A stretch of 64,000 nt of DNA. Origin: Bacteroidales bacterium UBA1192. Its GTDB lineage: Bacteria; Bacteroidota; Bacteroidia; Bacteroidales; Bacteroidaceae. The stretch is taken from assembly GCA_002310175.1 (NCBI GenBank), contig DBYG01000067.1:6663-70662 (forward strand). The letters are read 5' to 3'. Positions 52,791 through 62,395 of the stretch are shown here, one piece after another. A program made the position numbers and the translations under genes. Every line of letters starts with the position of its first letter. Within the stretch, counting starts at the first letter, position 1. The notes beneath the pieces were generated by a model. The model made no database searches. It saw only the letters and a program-made list of their open reading frames with translations, and had not been told where the DNA came from.

Positions 52791-53957
52791 TCATTTGGTT
52801 TTTATAGTACCAAGCATTTCGTCTGCCTCGTTAGAACTTTCATTCTCTATCATTTCTTTGAGTTCATCAAGTTTACCTATGATATTCTCCTTTTTGCTAT
52901 GAGGCTTTTTAATCAAAGATAACACTTCTTTAGCCAAAATTTCCTTATTACTTTCATGTTCTGTATCATCAGGGAATGAAAAATGAATATAGTCCCGTTT
53001 ATCAGAACGTGCCAAATAAAAATCCTTCAAATCCCATATAGGTTCTTTTTCAACTTTGATAATCTTCCCTATTCTCTCATTCCACAAATCATTCCTATAT
53101 CCATATTGCGCTATCGCTATGATACATAAAGCCATTACGGCATTTATTGCATTGTATAGTTTTGCATCAATGTATTTATCTTCGCGGTTATGCTTAACTT
53201 TATTGTATGCTTTATACCAGAAAAGTTCTTTGTTTTTCTCCCACGTACTGAATGGAGAGTATACCTCCAAATCACCATATCTATAAAACGACAAACTATA
53301 TTCATCCAGCCTTAAGGAGTCCTTAAGTTTGTAATAATCCGTCATCTGGAAATATTTTCCACTTGGCTTTATCGAATTATTTATCAATATATGTTGCATC
53401 CTTGAATCCAACTCTGTACATGCTAACATAATAACATTCCTGATAGCATGTCCATAAACACTAGATTGTTTTTTGTGAGGTGCGATGACTTTAAATATGG
53501 AATCCAGATCATCAAGTATAATCTCTATTTGCCTCAACAGATTAGAATACTCGTTGGGGGTAGAAATAGGTAAGTCTTCGTAAAAATCTCTTGCAGGTTT
53601 CCCTTCTTGAAATGGTATGGAAAAGTCTTTTAAATACTTATATGTAAATGACGGTCTATAAATAGAACTAAATGATTGACCATAAATTAAGTTTAAGTGA
53701 ATAAGTCTAAAATTAGTTCCGGTATTGTTTTGAGAAAGACACGTATTACTCTGTTTCATGCATTCGAAGATATCCGCATCGTCTAATGAGCACATATTCT
53801 TTATCGGTACTCCAGACGTGATCCAATAGCCGTTTTCGTCAGTTTCTAAAACATAAGCTTCGTCATTCTCAAAATGCATAGGAAAACCTGTCGTAATTCG
53901 ATCTCCCCAAGAATCATAATCAATTAAAGCTATATATGTTCCTTTTCTATGTGTCAT
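52791..53957 (-). CDS. Hypothetical protein with HEPN-like helical region
   Basis: A 388-residue soluble protein. The first 120 residues are strand-rich (GTYIALIDYDSWGD, MHFENDEAYVLETDENG). The middle (about 150-290) is helical, with RNVIMLACTELDSRMQHIL and YNKVKHNRED (His256) followed by a hydrophobic helix. This layout recalls HEPN domains, but the Arg of the canonical RX4-6H ribonuclease motif is not at the expected place, so activity is doubtful. The start overlaps the methyltransferase stop by four bases. Strongly AT-rich. Family not recognised. Confidence 0.65.
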   Translation of the reverse strand: MTHRKGTYIALIDYDSWGDRITTGFPMHFENDEAYVLETDENGYWITSGVPIKNMCSLDDADIFECMKQSNTCLSQNNTGTNFRLIHLNLIYGQSFSSIYRPSFTYKYLKDFSIPFQEGKPARDFYEDLPISTPNEYSNLLRQIEIILDDLDSIFKVIAPHKKQSSVYGHAIRNVIMLACTELDSRMQHILINNSIKPSGKYFQMTDYYKLKDSLRLDEYSLSFYRYGDLEVYSPFSTWEKNKELFWYKAYNKVKHNREDKYIDAKLYNAINAVMALCIIAIAQYGYRNDLWNERIGKIIKVEKEPIWDLKDFYLARSDKRDYIHFSFPDDTEHESNKEILAKEVLSLIKKPHSKKENIIGKLDELKEMIENESSNEADEMLGTIKTK

Positions 53958-56900
53958 AATTCTGATAATTTTTCATACTCTTCTCGTGTGATTGGAGTCT
54001 CTGGGTCTACAATGAGGACTTCATCGTAGGTCAGGCCGTAGAGGTGATAGACTTGTTTGTCAATCTCGTTTTCCAATGCGCTGGTGTCTGCATGCGGGTC
54101 TTCTTTTGGGGTGGCAAGAATACGGTCAACTAAAGTAATGATGGATTGCTGTTGGATAAACTTGCATTTCTTGATAGGCAATGCCTCTAAATCCGTCATC
54201 AAAATTTGAGGGAAACCTTGTTGATTTGTGATATTCAGATTCTTGTTATAGAAATCCAATAGTTTTGAATTCAAAAGAGCAAAAATATACTTGGTTTGTA
54301 TAGTTGAATCTATTGACCAACATGAATACAAAGTACTCTCAGTAATTGCTGGCTTTTCCAAAAATGCGCAACATAAAGTATCCCCAGTTCTCCGAACTAG
54401 GATTCTTGGATGGATTTTGTGTTTTTCTTTGTTTTTTGTTCCACCGACGATTGTTAATGATTCATAATTTGTATAAAAGCATGATTTTATGCCCCATTTT
54501 GTAATGTTTTTTCCCAACAAAAAACAGTCTTTGTTTTGATTTTTAGTTTCAAACAAAACAGACTTTCTGTCTTTAACAACCATCCCTTTAAAGAGTGAAG
54601 CAACATCTTTTAGATTTACTGAGTTATTTTCAATAATATCAAATATAGAATGGTCTTTTTCTGCTCTTTTATGAATCGTATAAGTTTTATCAAAATGCAG
54701 TTTTTCTACTGCCTGATTAGTTTTTGTTCTAATATAGACAAAAATTAGATTTCCTGTTATTGCATTTTCGAAAACATAATCTTCAAATGTAATAACTTTT
54801 ACCGTCGTTCCATTGTCAGACATAAATTTAACACAATCAGAGTAACTGCGTGTTTGATATAAACCTTCTGGTACAATATATGATAAAATTCCGAATCTTG
54901 AAAGAATATTTTTGATAGCATGTTCAATGAACAAGATAAATAAATTTTTTGAACTAGCTTTCTTTATACTATTGTAATTGTCAATGTATCTATTTAGCAA
55001 TTCTATAGTTGTATTATTTTTTGTAAGTATTTTATACGGTGGATTCCCGATTACTATATCAAATCCTTCATTGACACCAAACATCCACTCGGGGTCGAAG
55101 AAAGGTGAGGTGGCATTTTGATCAAACATATCCCAGGAAGCAAGTTGTTTAGCCTCTATATTTCCAACAGCACCACTTTCTTTGAGCATATGGGTTATCT
55201 CAATACGTAATTCTTCTACACGGTCTTTGTATTTGCGTTTTGTCTTCACCGTTTTGGCACCGAAAATTCTATGCTTAGCATCCTTCAGTTCTTTTTCTTT
55301 AATTCTGATGGCATCCGAATCAAAAAGATTTGCTTCTTTTTTCTCCAATCCAATCAGCGTATTTGCCGCTATAAACTTTGCTTCGAGGTTAGGCAGTGGA
55401 CGAATACCGAAGTTATCAACAGGATTGTTGTTGGTCTTTTGGTCAACCACCAAAGAGATAAAGAAACGGAGTTTGCTGATTTGGATAGCAATAGGCTGAA
55501 TATCTACACCATAGATGCAGTTTTCTATCAAATATAGTTTGCGGGCATAGTCAGGACGGTTGATGCTCTCATTGAAACTACGTTCAATATCAGCTACAAT
55601 CTCTGCCCGCTCCTCGTCTGTTGCAGTACGGTAAGCATCGGAAGTTTCGCTAATGGCATTGTTGAGCATCATTTCCTTCCACTGCTCATTGTTAGGGTCA
55701 ATACGATTCAGAATATGAACCATCTGCTGGAGCATGCCCATTGGGAATGCACCTGAGCCACAAGCAGGATCAAGGACCTTGCAATCGTAGAGTGACTGCA
55801 TAATCTGGCGTTTCTGCTCGTCTGTTAACTGAGGTTCTTCGTCAGTATATTGGATGAGTTTCCGATATTCAGGTTCCAAATCTTCGCCAACAGTTCGTTT
55901 CAGATGGGCAACAAGGCTTTCATCCACCATGTACTGCACAATCTCGCGGGGAGTATAGAATGAGCCTGTCTGCTTACGAGCAGTAGTCTGTGTCTCTGGG
56001 TTGTATGCAGCCAACAGATTCTCAAACACTTTGCCAAGCAACTCTGGGTCGAGTGATACCTCTTGGTCAAAAGGCGTGTTTTCTTCAACGGTGAAGTTGT
56101 AACGTTTCAGGATGTCTATGATGCCACGTGCACTGACCTTCTTTTTCTTCTTGTCGCCATAATAATCTGAAAGATCTATATTCTTGCCAGCCTCCTCTCC
56201 AAAAAAGATATAGTCGGGTACTAACAATTGCTTGGCAACAGCCTCGCGTTCAGTAAAGGCATCGATATAGACTCCATTATCCTTATCATCCAAACAATCA
56301 AAAAGTCCACCGTTAAGAAATGGAACGTACTGATTTGCCAACTGCACAAACAAGTCTGGATCAATAAACAGTTCTTTATGGCGCATTAATTTATTATTGT
56401 CATAATCACTACGTCCTTTACTAAAACGACGCTCTGAAATGGTATTCTTGCCTTCAGGTGTGATAGGACTGTTTAACATTGCAAAGAACAGGTTCTGTAG
56501 GATGCCCTTGTAGTAAAAACTATTGTCGGCTTTTCCGAAAAGGTTAACTTTTGCATTGGGTTTGAAGTTCTTCAACAGATGATTACTGATATATTGCTCA
56601 TCGAAGAACTCACTAGGCACCAATTGACGCTGTTTGAGAAACCAGACAAAAATTAGTCTCGTAATCAAGCGTATCATAGCTTCAGAGTTGTACTTCTGGT
56701 TGTCCTCCAGGGTTTTCATGTTATTTGGAAATTGCACTTTAGTAATTGACCAAGCGTACCAGTCGCTGAGTTCCTGATAGAATGCTCTTGTAAGGACTTC
56801 TACAGAGAAGCGATTACGCAGATCCTCCACACTGACAACACGACCATGCTCATTCAGATATTTGTTAGGTGTATAATAGGCTATACCTTTGCCCAAATAG

Positions 56901-57292
56901 TAAGAATAGCGGTGGGGGTTAGAATACCGGCGACTGACACGTGAAGACGTTTCAGACTGGTCGAGCGTAATCTCTATCAGTGAAAAACGATAGTTGCTAT
57001 TGTCGTCCTCTGGCACAAACAGTACCAAAGCCCGTTCACAGAACTCGTCAGCCAACAGGCGGAACGCCTCTTTGGTTAGACCTACACGGGCATCGTGCTT
57101 TGAGTTATGTCGCATTTCATAGACAACCAGCCCCAAAGATTCACATTCGCCCAAGCGAGTCACCTGCTGGGTGTATTGGAACTGGACGGGATTCTCAACA
57201 GGACTAATCTCCTGCTGAAAATCGTCTGGCAGAAAGTTTACTCTCAGAAATGAGAGAATTTCATCGCGGTTATATGCTTTATTAAATTCCAT
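53954..57292 (-). CDS. Eco57I/PglX-type adenine-specific DNA methyltransferase (possible type IIG)
   Basis: A 1112-residue protein. The N-terminal third (1-480) is of unassigned helical/beta type; it contains VVYEMRHNSKHDAR, which could be a degenerate nuclease site. The gamma-class N6-adenine methyltransferase follows: motif I DPACGSGAFPMG from Asp508, SGRIYGVDIQP-like ENCIYGVDIQ, and catalytic NPPY at 750-753. The C-terminal 350 residues are a TaqI-like target-recognition region ending in EIDKQVYHLYGLTYDE. DNA for the recognition region (about 54.0-55.03 kb) is much AT-richer than that for the catalytic part. Seven bases downstream of the AlbA_2 gene. Expected to modify host DNA and, with the helicase, restrict phage. 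Confidence 0.88.
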   Translation of the reverse strand: MEFNKAYNRDEILSFLRVNFLPDDFQQEISPVENPVQFQYTQQVTRLGECESLGLVVYEMRHNSKHDARVGLTKEAFRLLADEFCERALVLFVPEDDNSNYRFSLIEITLDQSETSSRVSRRYSNPHRYSYYLGKGIAYYTPNKYLNEHGRVVSVEDLRNRFSVEVLTRAFYQELSDWYAWSITKVQFPNNMKTLEDNQKYNSEAMIRLITRLIFVWFLKQRQLVPSEFFDEQYISNHLLKNFKPNAKVNLFGKADNSFYYKGILQNLFFAMLNSPITPEGKNTISERRFSKGRSDYDNNKLMRHKELFIDPDLFVQLANQYVPFLNGGLFDCLDDKDNGVYIDAFTEREAVAKQLLVPDYIFFGEEAGKNIDLSDYYGDKKKKKVSARGIIDILKRYNFTVEENTPFDQEVSLDPELLGKVFENLLAAYNPETQTTARKQTGSFYTPREIVQYMVDESLVAHLKRTVGEDLEPEYRKLIQYTDEEPQLTDEQKRQIMQSLYDCKVLDPACGSGAFPMGMLQQMVHILNRIDPNNEQWKEMMLNNAISETSDAYRTATDEERAEIVADIERSFNESINRPDYARKLYLIENCIYGVDIQPIAIQISKLRFFISLVVDQKTNNNPVDNFGIRPLPNLEAKFIAANTLIGLEKKEANLFDSDAIRIKEKELKDAKHRIFGAKTVKTKRKYKDRVEELRIEITHMLKESGAVGNIEAKQLASWDMFDQNATSPFFDPEWMFGVNEGFDIVIGNPPYKILTKNNTTIELLNRYIDNYNSIKKASSKNLFILFIEHAIKNILSRFGILSYIVPEGLYQTRSYSDCVKFMSDNGTTVKVITFEDYVFENAITGNLIFVYIRTKTNQAVEKLHFDKTYTIHKRAEKDHSIFDIIENNSVNLKDVASLFKGMVVKDRKSVLFETKNQNKDCFLLGKNITKWGIKSCFYTNYESLTIVGGTKNKEKHKIHPRILVRRTGDTLCCAFLEKPAITESTLYSCWSIDSTIQTKYIFALLNSKLLDFYNKNLNITNQQGFPQILMTDLEALPIKKCKFIQQQSIITLVDRILATPKEDPHADTSALENEIDKQVYHLYGLTYDEVLIVDPETPITREEYEKLSEL

Positions 57293-57299
57293 ATCGTTC

Positions 57300-59144
57300 T
57301 TACTTGTTTTTGACAGTCGTGTATTTCTGATCTGGATGTTTTATCATCTCAGGTATCGTATAAAACAGTTTTCCACTCTCAATAAGAGGCTTGGTGTATT
57401 TATACCAGACAGAAAAAGGCTTTCTCCCGATTAGGCTCGCAATTTCATTGATGCTTAAAGGTGTAAATGAGCATAGTTCAACTATCAAGTCCTTCATTTT
57501 CTCTGAAGGCTCCCATCTTTTCAGGTTCTTGCATTTTTCCAACAAATCCGTAGGCAAACCATTATTATTTTCTCCACCAGCATTATTATTTTCTCTGTCA
57601 GCATTATTATTTTCTCTGCCAGCATTATTATTTTCTCCGCCAGTTCTACCATTAATGAACTTTTCTCCCGCTATATAGTATGTGCTTCTGCTTTGGCCCT
57701 TCTGCTCTAATAATCCTTTGGTACACAGGTCGTGTAAGTCAAAAGAAGCTTTCTGATTATTAATGTCACTATTTAGTTGTCGATAGGTAATATTGTCTAT
57801 TGCTCCAACTTCACGGACAAATACCAGAGCAAGTCTTTGTTCATTATTCAAGGAATAGTCAGCATAAGATGCAATCCACTGAATAGTGTCATTATCCAAT
57901 AAGTGATGTAATAACAAGCGGGCAGTAAATTGATTAGCAGAACGATTAGACTCAAATGTTGGAGGCATCATCCCAGCCTTCTTCATGTGGCCACGCATTG
58001 ACCTGATACCAGAGCCTTTTGTTTCAGCCAAGTTCGTATCATGAAATATGGTGCTGATAAATGGATTACGCTGAACTGATCCAGGTTCTCCTAATGTCTC
58101 AGGCGATTTTAAAGAGAAGCCAGGATTGATGACTTCCAGACGATTAGAATACCTGATAATCTGAATAGGTTGATTAAGTCTGAAAGAACAATGAATAAAA
58201 GCATTGACCAATGCCTCACGAAGTGCGTCATCAGGTAACTCAATGGGAGTGTCTGCTTGCAGATTCCCCTTTCTCAGTTTAAAACCTTTTGGCAAGTCAT
58301 CTTTAATAGCGTTCAGGGCACGGTTGACTAATAAGATGAGTGGACCACGCATATCAATTGTAGCCTCAAATCGCTTATCCGGGTCTTCTACCCACCTATT
58401 GCCAGATACACGGATATAGTCAACTCTCAAAGCCGGCAGCAATCTGCGTAAGGACATGGTTTTTCCAAACACGACGAGCCCCGTATAAGTTAATACGTAT
58501 TCTCCGCTTTTCTCTTTCTCACACGCCCTTAGTGCTAAAAGAAGGTCATTGTCATCATAAGATAATTCCTCTGCATTGGGATTAACTTTGGCACGCAGTT
58601 TTCTATAATAAGCCACCGCATTCTCGTCAATATCATCTAAAGTGGCTCCCTTTACTATGGTACTATCGAAACTCTCTGCAGAAGAATAGAACACCCTCAT
58701 ATCGTCTTCCGTACACTTCTGATCGGAAGAGCCAACTCTGCGAAATGCTCCCTGTGGTAATCCACGGCTCGTTATGTAGATAGGCTTCTGGGCTTCAGGT
58801 GCTTCGTCAATTTTAACAACGATCACCGTCTTTCCATCTATTACTTCTGGCTCTATCTGTGGACGAATACGCACATTAAACATTGAACTACACTGAGTAA
58901 TAACATCATTTTGTATTTTATCAGGATTCTCGATATTCTCTGGTACATATACAGGAAGACCATTTTGGAAACCAGTTCTGACAGCACCTAATAACAGGTA
59001 GCCACCACCTAAACCTGGCTCGTTGGCAAAGGCACAAACTGTCTCCATAATACTCTTGTCTATCCCAGATGCCCTCTTGGCATCGATTCTGACATTCTCG
59101 TCAATAGAATTCAGTAGCTCGAATATTTCTTGTGCTGTTTTCAT
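57300..59144 (-). CDS. AlbA_2 (Schlafen-type) putative ATP-binding protein with C-terminal winged helix
   Basis: A 614-residue protein. Residues about 15-150 form the AlbA_2/Schlafen domain (RIDAKRAS, FANEPGLGGGYLLLGAV, GAFRRVGSSDQKCTEDDM). A GHKL-like region follows (ELPDDALREALVNAFIHCSF; NRLEVINPGFSLKSP; GSGIRSMRGHMKKAGM), then winged-helix segments. Between two of these lies a run of four 7-residue repeats of the type ENNNAGR (about 502-529). It overlaps the helicase gene by four bases. Such proteins occur as regulators or as parts of phage-defence operons; which applies here is unknown. Confidence 0.82.
   Translation of the reverse strand: MKTAQEIFELLNSIDENVRIDAKRASGIDKSIMETVCAFANEPGLGGGYLLLGAVRTGFQNGLPVYVPENIENPDKIQNDVITQCSSMFNVRIRPQIEPEVIDGKTVIVVKIDEAPEAQKPIYITSRGLPQGAFRRVGSSDQKCTEDDMRVFYSSAESFDSTIVKGATLDDIDENAVAYYRKLRAKVNPNAEELSYDDNDLLLALRACEKEKSGEYVLTYTGLVVFGKTMSLRRLLPALRVDYIRVSGNRWVEDPDKRFEATIDMRGPLILLVNRALNAIKDDLPKGFKLRKGNLQADTPIELPDDALREALVNAFIHCSFRLNQPIQIIRYSNRLEVINPGFSLKSPETLGEPGSVQRNPFISTIFHDTNLAETKGSGIRSMRGHMKKAGMMPPTFESNRSANQFTARLLLHHLLDNDTIQWIASYADYSLNNEQRLALVFVREVGAIDNITYRQLNSDINNQKASFDLHDLCTKGLLEQKGQSRSTYYIAGEKFINGRTGGENNNAGRENNNADRENNNAGGENNNGLPTDLLEKCKNLKRWEPSEKMKDLIVELCSFTPLSINEIASLIGRKPFSVWYKYTKPLIESGKLFYTIPEMIKHPDQKYTTVKNK
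57558..57641. repeat. Four tandem 21-bp repeats inside the AlbA_2 gene
   Basis: Four near-identical 21-base units start at 57558, 57579, 57600 and 57621, each with the core CATTATTATTTTCTC. As 21 is a multiple of three, gain or loss of a unit keeps the frame and only changes the length of an Asn-rich linker (ENNNA units). Differences are limited to a few bases per unit. Confidence 0.9.
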
Positions 59145-62100
59145 TTTAATTCCTCCGCTAATATGATTGATTCCTCACCATCATCCACATGATTGCAAGT
59201 TTCTATGATTCGGTTAATATAGTATTCGTCTATCTGTTCTGGCAGTTTCTTGTAATCCGCAGGTTTCAACTTGTTGATATACCGAAGTTCATATCCAGAG
59301 AGTCCATCGCTCTGAATGACCTTCATCAGGTCTTTCAGGTAATCTGTTGGTAAAGCCTTGCGATTCAACATCACTTTTACTTTCTGCATGGCTTCTAATC
59401 GTGCTTTCTCATTCTTGTCTTGCACATCACTGCTGAATAGATGAGACTTGGTAACCTGATAGGCTGGCTCGAAAGATTCAGAGAGAGTTGCAGGCTTTTC
59501 CGGTATTTCTGCCTCGAAAAGAGCAATTGCTTCTTCTGCTGTCAATTGGATAACCAAACCTTCACTATTGCCTAACTTGAAAACGAAATCGTTTCCCTTC
59601 TTTCCAAACATGAGCACACCACTTTGGGACTTGGCAACGGAACGACCTGTGCGTGCCCGATGCGGCAGCTGCATTGCTTCATCATATACCTCTGTACCCT
59701 TTGCTGAATTCAACAATTTCTGGTATTTGACATCCCAGGAAACCTCCTCGCTCTTGGACATTTCCTTGCGATACTGTTCTAAGAAATAGGATTGTATTTC
59801 TTCGTCTTTTGTTAATACCTTGGTGTCCTCACCCATAATGGCATGAATCATGGCCATTTTCAAGGTGGAAATCTCCTTGGTGCGGGTTTCTGTTTCACCT
59901 ACATCAGTTGGAAAATAGTTGTAGATATACAACTGGTCAAACACCTTTTTGTTAACGCGGTTGATACGTCCTATTCGCTGTATGATGCGAGTAGGGTTGT
60001 ACGGTATATCATAGTTGATGACAGTTCCTGCCCGATGCAGGTTGTATCCCTCGGAAATAGCATCTGTAGCAATCAGAATCTGATAGTCATTTTTCTGATA
60101 CTCTTTCTTCTCGCCCGCATTAAAGTTGGCATTAATTACATTCTTATTGGTCTGCGATGCATCAGAAGAAGTATATTTAAAAACTGGCAAGCCGGATGCA
60201 GACAGTTCCTTACCCAGATAGTCGGCAGTATCTGCAAATTCTGTGAATACAATGATCTTACGATGAGGTTCGTCCTTAAGTTGTTTATTTAAGATACCCT
60301 TGAAAGATTCAAGTTTGGGATCAGCCATAATGCTACCTTCAAGACCAAACCAATTCTTTTGTATTTCAAGAAGTAGTGCCATATCTGCCTTAATGTCTTC
60401 TGCGAAGGAATCATTGATATATTTCATGTCAATCTCAAAGAACCCTCTATTTTCATACTTCTCGTATGTTTCAGTAATGAGTTCGTTTCCGTCATCATCA
60501 GTCTTGTAGAAGTCATCAACATCTGGAAGGTTACCCTTCTTGTAGATTGGCATTTTCTTCTTTTCGTCTATCCATTTCAGAATTTGCTTGGAACTGTTAA
60601 TCATGTACTCCAGAGACATACGGAAAGCATATTCTGAACTTTCAAAGCGCCGTACTAACAGACGGCGCATAAATTTGGCCACATTTGCCTGCCTACCTAA
60701 TAAAAGGTTCAGTTCAATGCCTGTTTTTTCTTCCAACAAATCTGAAAGTTCCTGCTTTAATTCTTCTCTTAGATATAAAACAGGAGAGTATCGGGCTGCC
60801 TTAAAGCGATACTTGCCATCATTTATCTTATCTTTATCATCTTTGTTGATGCGGTCAAGCGTTTCAAGATACAAGTCTTTCAGACTGCTCAAATCATAAT
60901 CCAACTCTACAGGGTCATTGGGAATAACCAACTGGATATGCTGCTGGCGGAGGTCTTCTGCATATTCAGGAATCTCCTTTAGGTCAATGCGTGAACGACG
61001 AATGACAAGTGGGCTGATGATAGAACGTATCTCGTTGGCAATTTTTCCAGCTTCTTTAGTTACCTCGGAATCTGTTTTCTTGCCTTCACGCTGGTCCTTC
61101 TGAAGCTGTTTGTAGGTGACAATAAGGTCTTTGAATTTGGCACCCAGATTGTCAACAGTCCTTAATGTTGACTTGGTAGGTATCTGAAATAGCTTCAGCA
61201 TAGCGTAGATGTCATCTGGTCTGTTGTTGAACGGGGTTGCGGTTAACAGCATCACCTTATTACCAGAACATAGCTGGTGTAGAATAGTATAGTCAATGGT
61301 ATATTCATTACGATAGCGGTGTGCCTCATCTACTAATATCAGATACTGTTCGTCTGCTTTAACAATACGTTCGTAATATCTCAATGCTTCCTCTAATTTT
61401 CCTGAAGTATAGACAGATGCAGTAAAGCCGAAATCGTCACGGTAGGTGCACCATTGTTCTTCCAAGTGTGGTGGACATATCACAAGTGTTCTCAAACGGA
61501 GATTGCGTGCCACCGTAGATGCAATGATACTTTTACCCAATCCTACAACATCTGCTACTATAACACCATTGTGATTTTTGATTGAGTTGATAGCCATTTG
61601 CACGGCATCTGTTTGGTATTTAAGATTAGAGAACTTACCATCTGTGATGTCATAGGGTGTGAGTAGGTTTTCAGTTGTGGGAACAGAGAAGTATTCCTTC
61701 AGCACACGAAGGTATATTTTATAGGGGCTATATAACTTCTCATACCAGATACGGTCAATAACTTTTGTGTCAAAGTCATCAATATGATCTTTGTCTGCAA
61801 TTACAATGGATTTTGCCCATAGTTCCTCAAAAATAGTTTTTGCATCTATGTATGAACCTTTGTCATTGAAACGGGCATTTATCTCAACTCTTCCAGCCAA
61901 TCCTTCGTATGAAAGATTGCTGGAGCCTGTGATAACAGAACCGGGATCTTCACCTCCTTCACATACGCTCTCATTATAATCAAAGATATACATCTTGGCA
62001 TGACATGGCTCATCTGTTTTACGTATCTCCAAGGTCCCTGTCTTTATCTTGTTATAGAAAAGTTTGAAAGAATCTAATTTAGGCTGGCTGTCTAAGAAAT

Positions 62101-62395
62101 CAGTTTCATTGAAGAGTTTAACAAAATGGTTGTAGTAGTCATCCTTTAGTTGGCTGCGAGATTTATTGTAATCAGCCAGAGTGTCTATTTCACTAATGTA
62201 TTTTGTGATCCGCGTATCAATGTCAAGCCCCACGAGTATGCGTACATGCTTGTCTATTAACTTCTCAGAGATTAGTTTATAGCCGGAAAAATAAAAATAC
62301 CCAACAAGTACATCCAAAGACTGACTTTTTGGAAGGATGCCGTTTATGATATCTGAGAGCAACTTGTCTTTGTTGGTAATAAAACTATTTGTCAT
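59141..62395 (-). CDS. HKD/PLD-domain superfamily 2 helicase (defence-type)
   Basis: A 1084-residue protein. The N-terminal phospholipase-D-like domain (about 1-200) has one HKD-type motif: His132-Ala-Lys134 (CHAKMYIF) and GSSNLSYEGL. The SNF2-like helicase follows: Walker A with Lys288 (VVGLGKSI), DEAH at 356-359, LLTATPFNNRP, a long helical insert (430-700), and the C-terminal helicase half with IATDAISEGYNLH and RIIQRIGRINRVNKK. This HKD-helicase type is found in restriction-like and other defence operons next to Eco57I-type methyltransferases. It is the first gene of the minus-strand operon and overlaps the AlbA_2 gene by four bases. The PLD domain may be the nuclease. Confidence 0.88.
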   Translation of the reverse strand: MTNSFITNKDKLLSDIINGILPKSQSLDVLVGYFYFSGYKLISEKLIDKHVRILVGLDIDTRITKYISEIDTLADYNKSRSQLKDDYYNHFVKLFNETDFLDSQPKLDSFKLFYNKIKTGTLEIRKTDEPCHAKMYIFDYNESVCEGGEDPGSVITGSSNLSYEGLAGRVEINARFNDKGSYIDAKTIFEELWAKSIVIADKDHIDDFDTKVIDRIWYEKLYSPYKIYLRVLKEYFSVPTTENLLTPYDITDGKFSNLKYQTDAVQMAINSIKNHNGVIVADVVGLGKSIIASTVARNLRLRTLVICPPHLEEQWCTYRDDFGFTASVYTSGKLEEALRYYERIVKADEQYLILVDEAHRYRNEYTIDYTILHQLCSGNKVMLLTATPFNNRPDDIYAMLKLFQIPTKSTLRTVDNLGAKFKDLIVTYKQLQKDQREGKKTDSEVTKEAGKIANEIRSIISPLVIRRSRIDLKEIPEYAEDLRQQHIQLVIPNDPVELDYDLSSLKDLYLETLDRINKDDKDKINDGKYRFKAARYSPVLYLREELKQELSDLLEEKTGIELNLLLGRQANVAKFMRRLLVRRFESSEYAFRMSLEYMINSSKQILKWIDEKKKMPIYKKGNLPDVDDFYKTDDDGNELITETYEKYENRGFFEIDMKYINDSFAEDIKADMALLLEIQKNWFGLEGSIMADPKLESFKGILNKQLKDEPHRKIIVFTEFADTADYLGKELSASGLPVFKYTSSDASQTNKNVINANFNAGEKKEYQKNDYQILIATDAISEGYNLHRAGTVINYDIPYNPTRIIQRIGRINRVNKKVFDQLYIYNYFPTDVGETETRTKEISTLKMAMIHAIMGEDTKVLTKDEEIQSYFLEQYRKEMSKSEEVSWDVKYQKLLNSAKGTEVYDEAMQLPHRARTGRSVAKSQSGVLMFGKKGNDFVFKLGNSEGLVIQLTAEEAIALFEAEIPEKPATLSESFEPAYQVTKSHLFSSDVQDKNEKARLEAMQKVKVMLNRKALPTDYLKDLMKVIQSDGLSGYELRYINKLKPADYKKLPEQIDEYYINRIIETCNHVDDGEESIILAEELK

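Noticed and set aside
57558..57641. CRISPR-like array
   Set aside because: The 21-base units are contiguous with no spacers and lie in frame inside a coding gene, so this is a coding tandem repeat.
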